Source: Lentzea sp. (GTDB lineage: Bacteria > Actinomycetota > Actinomycetes > Mycobacteriales > Pseudonocardiaceae). Taken from it: DNA of 9,305 nucleotides. Each line of letters opens with the position of its first letter. Positions within the stretch are counted from its first letter, which is position 1. The notes under the pieces are model-generated. The model had not been told where the DNA came from. It saw nothing but the letters and a program-made list of their open reading frames with translations, and did not search any database. Both the position numbers and the translations under genes were made by a program. Where the stretch lies: contig JASLAV010000109.1 of assembly GCA_030146905.1 (NCBI GenBank), positions 1 to 9,305 of the forward strand, given 5' to 3'. This document shows positions 7,239 to 9,305 of the stretch, in pieces.

Positions 7239-7879
7239 TGGGTGTTGCGGAGGGTGTTGTCGATCTTCTGGGTGCGCTGGCGTACGGCGAGCTCTCGGCC
7301 TTCGACCGGATGACGGAGGACTCGCGTTCGGCGCCGACCTTGGCCGGACGCGCGGCGCTGGCGCAGATGGCCGCCGCGGAGATCGGTCACTTCACGCTGT
7401 TGCAGAAGCACCTCGCCACCGAGGGCATCACCGTCGAGGACGCGATGGCGCCGTTCGTGAAGGGCTTCGACGCCTTCCACGAGTCGACGAGCCCCAAGTC
7501 GTGGCTCGAGTCGCTCGTGAAGGCCTACGTGGGCGACGGCCTGGCCGCCGACTTCTACCGCGAGATCGCCGAGTGGCTGGACGCGCCGACCAAGGAGCTG
7601 GTGCTCGCCGTGCTCGCCGACACGGGTCACTCGGCGTTCGCTGAGCGCGAAGTCCTGGCTGCCGTCGAGACCGATCCGCGGGTCCGCGACCGGCTCGCGC
7701 TGTGGGGCCGGCGGCTGCTCGGCGAGGCGTTGACGCAGGCCCAGTACGTGGTGGCGGAGCGGGACGGCCTGTCGGAGCTGATCATCAGGGGGTCGGGGGA
7801 CCTCGCGGGGATCGGTCAGCTGTTCCGGCGGCTCCAGCAGACGCACGCGCGGCGCATGACGCAGCTCGGTCTGGGCTAG
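7238..7879 (+). CDS. Ferritin-like fold protein, MiaE_2-type (Rv3210c-like)
   Basis: A 213-residue, mostly helical protein resembling the actinobacterial ferritin-like family that Pfam names MiaE_2 after the diiron tRNA hydroxylase MiaE. Candidate metal ligands are Glu18 (YGELSAF), Glu48 and His51 (an E-x-x-H in AEIGHF), an acidic residue around Asp100–Asp105 in the third helix, and Asp128/His131 (DTGHS), where the usual second E-x-x-H appears as D-x-x-H. The C-terminus ends in a basic QQTHARRM helix. MiaE hydroxylates a modified adenosine next to the tRNA anticodon; whether these distant relatives act on RNA is unproven. The ATG at 7238 is chosen because the open frame further upstream is antisense to the helicase gene and the −10 element sits just before it. 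It is 43 bp from the DUF3107 gene, in the same direction. Confidence 0.82.
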   Translation: MGVAEGVVDLLGALAYGELSAFDRMTEDSRSAPTLAGRAALAQMAAAEIGHFTLLQKHLATEGITVEDAMAPFVKGFDAFHESTSPKSWLESLVKAYVGDGLAADFYREIAEWLDAPTKELVLAVLADTGHSAFAEREVLAAVETDPRVRDRLALWGRRLLGEALTQAQYVVAERDGLSELIIRGSGDLAGIGQLFRRLQQTHARRMTQLGLG

Positions 7880-7886
7880 GTAGGCT
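7856..7886 (+). promoter_or_regulatory. Weak candidate promoter before the DUF3107 gene
   Basis: ATGACG (7856–7861, four of six to TTGACA) and TAGGCT (7881–7886) are 19 bp apart, partly inside the end of the ferritin-like gene. Transcription would begin near 7893, giving a leader of about 30 nt. The spacing is long, so read-through from upstream may be the main source. Confidence 0.3.
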
Positions 7887-7910
7887 CGAACTCAGATTTT
7901 TCTCTTGAGC

Positions 7911-7922
7911 ACGGAGGTCAGC
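7911..7922 (+). promoter_or_regulatory. Strong ribosome binding site fixing the DUF3107 start
   Basis: CGGAGGT at 7912–7918 pairs well with the 16S rRNA tail and stands 4 nt before GTG 7923. It is one of the two clearest Shine–Dalgarno sites in the window and excludes TTG 7905 as the start. Confidence 0.75.
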
Positions 7923-8147
7923 GTGGAGGTCAGGATCGGCGTCGCGGACAGCGGGCGGGAACTCGTCGTCACCAGTGAGCTCAACCCGTCCGAGGTCGAG
8001 GCCCTGGTCGCGGACGCGGTGTCCGGCAAGACCAGCGTGCTGTCGCTGGTGGACGCCAAGGGTGCGCGGTTCGTCGTGCCCGCTGGCCGCGTCGCGTACG
8101 TGGAGATCGGCCCGCAGGACTCGCGCAAGGTCGGGTTCGGCGCCTGA
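7923..8147 (+). CDS. DUF3107 family protein (TB9.4/Rv3208A-like)
   Basis: A 74-residue protein beginning MEVRIGVADSGRELVVTS and ending VAYVEIGPQDSRKVGFGA. From memory this matches mycobacterial TB9.4 (Rv3208A) nearly end to end: both open with a MEV-x-IG-x-x-DS strand, carry a central SEVE-x-LV helix, and finish with IAYVEIG…RR/KVGFG. TB9.4 is slightly longer at its C-terminus. The family function is unknown; it is small, soluble and conserved across actinobacteria. The GTG at 7923 is chosen over the in-frame TTG 7905 because GGAGGT (7913–7918) lies 4 nt before it and the family starts there. It follows the ferritin-like gene in the same direction and is closed by a strong hairpin terminator starting 11 bp after the stop. 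Confidence 0.92.
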   Translation: MEVRIGVADSGRELVVTSELNPSEVEALVADAVSGKTSVLSLVDAKGARFVVPAGRVAYVEIGPQDSRKVGFGA

Positions 8148-8157
8148 GATCGTCAGT

Positions 8158-8195
8158 GGAAAGCCCCGGTCAGGAGTTTCTGACCGGGGCTTTCC
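8158..8195. terminator. Perfect 16-bp bidirectional hairpin terminator
   Basis: GGAAAGCCCCGGTCAG (8158–8173) and its exact reverse complement (8180–8195) flank a 6-nt loop, GAGTTT. It sits between the convergent DUF3107 (+) and DUF4873 (−) genes, 11 bp after one stop and 17 bp before the other. The stem is GC-rich in the middle; the A/T bases near its outer ends give only TTT in the right arm for the + transcript and in the mirrored arm for the − transcript, with no longer U-tract. Position and symmetry indicate it ends transcription from both sides. Confidence 0.9.
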
Positions 8196-8211
8196 CCGTT
8201 CGTGGCCCGAT

Positions 8212-8526
8212 CTAGTGCTCGACGGGTTCCTCGATCTTGTACGGCGGTGTCGAGATGCCGCCGACGCGGTAGCGGCCCCACGGGTCCTGGTCGGTCAGCG
8301 TGCCCTCCGCCTCACCGGTCGGCGTGCGCAGCACCGCGGTGCGCGCACCCGCCTCGACGCGGTTCGTGACCTCGTCGTTGCTCTTCACGCGGCCGTACCA
8401 GTGGTAGCGGCCGTCGATCGGCTGGAAGTAGCCGCGCAGCTCGACCTCGACCGCGACCTCGTCGGAACCGAAGACGAGGGTGGCGGAGCCGGTGTAGCCC
8501 TCTTCGTCGTGCTCGTGCTCGCTCAT
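8212..8526 (-). CDS. DUF4873 domain protein
   Basis: A 104-residue protein that starts with a His/Glu-rich MSEHEHDEEG and then carries YTGSATLVFGSDEVAVEVEL, RGYFQPIDGRYHWYGRV and a Gly-rich WGRYRVGGISTPP near the end. This pattern is that of DUF4873, a beta-rich domain found alone in actinobacteria or fused to FAD-dependent monooxygenases in some mycobacterial proteins (family recollection). No catalytic residue can be named and no signal peptide or membrane helix is present. Its ATG shares one base with the TGA stop of the TetR gene (TGATG), so it is translated by coupling from the regulator's mRNA. This suggests it is under TetR autoregulation and may serve the same response. The convergent side is sealed by the 16-bp hairpin. 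Confidence 0.82.
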   Translation of the reverse strand: MSEHEHDEEGYTGSATLVFGSDEVAVEVELRGYFQPIDGRYHWYGRVKSNDEVTNRVEAGARTAVLRTPTGEAEGTLTDQDPWGRYRVGGISTPPYKIEEPVEH

Positions 8527-9209
8527 CAGTCCACCAATCGCAGAGGGGTGAGTGGCTTCTCCGGGTCCGCCTGGACGCCTGCCGAGCGCAGCAGCCCGTC
8601 GATGGCGTGCCAGATGATCGTGGCGAGGTAGTCGCTGAGGTTCGCGCGGGACATGGTCTGGCGGTCGAGCCACCAGTCGCCCGCGTTCTGCACCATGCCG
8701 ACGAGCGCGTGCGCCCACGGCTCGGCGCCGCCGGAGTCCATGTCGAACGCGCGCAGGTAGTCACCGAGGATCCTGGCCAGCGTCGTCGCGATGATGTTCT
8801 TGTCCTCGGCGACGACGTCCTTCTCGACGGGACGGTCCACGAAGGACCCCTTGACCACGAACCGGTAGAGGTTCGGGTTCTCCTCGATCACCGACAGGTA
8901 GGCGTCGACGATCCCCTCGATGCGGCCGCGGATCGGGCCCTCCGCCATGAGCGCGGGACCCATGCGGTCCATCAGCAGCTCGGTGGCCTTCTGGCCCACG
9001 GCCAGGTACAGGTCGGACTTGTCGGTGAAGTGCCGGTACAGCACGGGCTTGCTGACGCCCGCCTCCGCGGCCACGTCCTCCATGCCGACGTCGGGGCCCT
9101 TCTTCGCCACGGCGGCGATCGTGGCCTCCACGAACTCCGCCCTGCGCTGCTCGCGATGTCCCTTCCACCGCTCACGTCGCGCGTCCGGCCCCTTGACAGT
9201 GCGTGCCAT
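8526..9209 (-). CDS. TetR/AcrR-family transcriptional regulator (Rv3208-like position)
   Basis: A 227-residue regulator. A basic N-terminus (ARTVKGPDARRERWKGHREQRR) precedes the DNA-binding domain: helix one around 24–38, then the helix-turn-helix at about 43–62 (MEDVAAEAGVSKPVLYRHF) followed by DKSDLY, the classic TetR signature. The C-terminal ~150 residues form the ligand-binding and dimer domain; the ligand cannot be predicted. ATG 9209 is chosen over the longer TTG 9251 because a TAGCGT −10 box lies 7 nt before it, indicating a leaderless mRNA, and the extra 14 residues would be encoded across the operator. Position beside DUF3107 matches mycobacterial Rv3208. It probably represses itself, DUF4873 and possibly the divergent gene at 9271 through the GTAAC/GTTAC sites upstream. 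Confidence 0.93.
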   Translation of the reverse strand: MARTVKGPDARRERWKGHREQRRAEFVEATIAAVAKKGPDVGMEDVAAEAGVSKPVLYRHFTDKSDLYLAVGQKATELLMDRMGPALMAEGPIRGRIEGIVDAYLSVIEENPNLYRFVVKGSFVDRPVEKDVVAEDKNIIATTLARILGDYLRAFDMDSGGAEPWAHALVGMVQNAGDWWLDRQTMSRANLSDYLATIIWHAIDGLLRSAGVQADPEKPLTPLRLVD

Positions 9210-9221
9210 GTGACGCACGCT
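9193..9221 (+). promoter_or_regulatory. Candidate promoter facing the right-edge gene
   Basis: An exact TTGACA at 9193–9198 is followed after 17 bp by CACGCT (9216–9221), a weak −10 with A at position two and T at six. Transcription would begin near 9228, with the TetR operator immediately downstream. The −35 lies inside the first codons of the TetR gene, so the match may be chance. Confidence 0.3.
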
Positions 9222-9244
9222 ACCAGAAGTAACCGTTACCTCAA
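9210..9244 (-). promoter_or_regulatory. Predicted leaderless promoter of the TetR gene
   Basis: Read on the − strand, TTGAGG (9244–9239) and TAGCGT (9222–9217) are 16 bp apart, and ATG 9209 follows the −10 box after 7 nt, so transcription should start on the ATG itself. The −35 box is embedded in the operator half-sites, which suits autorepression. Confidence 0.55.
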
Positions 9245-9249
9245 GTAAC
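9229..9249. promoter_or_regulatory. Putative TetR operator: three GTAAC/GTTAC half-sites
   Basis: GTAAC (9229–9233) and GTTAC (9235–9239) form an inverted pair with a 1-nt centre. GTTAC and a second GTAAC (9245–9249) form another inverted pair with a 5-nt centre, CTCAA. AAGTAAC occurs twice (9227–9233 and 9243–9249), 16 bp apart. The cluster overlaps the TetR −35 region and lies between TetR and the divergent gene, the usual place for a TetR-family operator. Confidence 0.55.
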
Positions 9250-9270
9250 ACCTACCGGGGAGGGCAACCG

Positions 9271-9305
9271 ATGAGGGTCGCCGATCGGGAGAAGACAGCG
9301 GAGCG
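9271..9305 (+). CDS. Start of a gene cut by the window edge, possibly DUF1707 protein
   Basis: ATG 9271 is preceded by GGGGAGGG (9257–9264) at 6 nt, a strong ribosome binding site. The twelve visible residues, MRVADREKTAER, resemble the opening of actinobacterial DUF1707 proteins, which typically begin MR-x-S/A-D-x-x-R-E-x-x-x-E-R-L and continue into a short helical SHOCT-like domain, often followed by membrane helices. The alternative is a DUF3152 protein, since Rv3207c of that family sits divergent to the TetR gene in M. tuberculosis, but its N-terminus as I recall does not look like this. It is divergent from TetR and shares its operator region, so TetR control is plausible. Confidence 0.5.
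   Translation, partial: MRVADREKTAE

Noticed and set aside
9210..9251. Longer TetR start at TTG 9251
   Set aside because: It would add 14 residues encoded across the predicted operator and promoter, and ATG 9209 is correctly placed for a leaderless start.
1..9305. Mobile elements, CRISPR arrays, tRNA or rRNA genes
   Set aside because: No transposase or integrase motifs, no regularly spaced repeats and no tRNA-like cloverleaf were seen; composition is even across the window.

Overview
The window is high-GC chromosomal DNA with strong codon bias, GTG/TTG starts and dense gene packing. Together with gene content this points to an actinobacterium. The order TetR, DUF3107, ferritin-like protein, DEAD-box RNA helicase, membrane-anchored PQQ-like protein matches, as I recall it, the Mycobacterium tuberculosis block Rv3208–Rv3212 (TetR, TB9.4, Rv3210c, RhlE, Rv3212). 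The flavour of the proteins suggests Pseudonocardiales (Lentzea/Saccharothrix/Amycolatopsis-like); the genus is inference. I see no mobile element, CRISPR array, tRNA or rRNA, so this looks like conserved core chromosome.

Layout. At the left, a PHP-family phosphoesterase missing only its first few codons runs into a MarC-family membrane protein (+ strand, 12 bp apart). MarC meets a small ArsC-like protein head-on (− strand) with a 4-bp stop-codon overlap. Divergent from the latter is a stand-alone RecB/Cas4-type nuclease with a four-cysteine iron–sulphur signature, then a 100-residue three-helix membrane protein with a likely leaderless start. The middle holds a compact three-gene − strand unit read from about 7.08 kb leftward: RhlE-like DEAD-box helicase, a single-pass PQQ-like beta-propeller protein and an alpha/beta hydrolase (gaps of 4 and 7 bp). 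Divergent from the helicase across 279 bp lies a + strand pair: a MiaE-like ferritin-fold protein and a DUF3107 protein. A perfect 16-bp hairpin terminator closes that pair. Beyond it is a − strand TetR regulator translationally coupled (TGATG) to a DUF4873 protein. A small gene with a good ribosome binding site, probably DUF1707, starts at the right edge.

How the parts may work together. The helicase, the ferritin-like putative diiron protein and DUF3107 keep company across actinobacteria, which suggests a link to RNA metabolism or modification, but no function is established for the last two. The TetR intergenic region carries three GTAAC/GTTAC half-sites placed over the predicted TetR promoter and downstream of an exact TTGACA box facing the right-edge gene. 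Autoregulation plus control of that divergent gene is the simplest reading. The most useful leads are this operator, the long structured leader of the helicase gene with its ambiguous start, and the tail-less ArsC-like protein.
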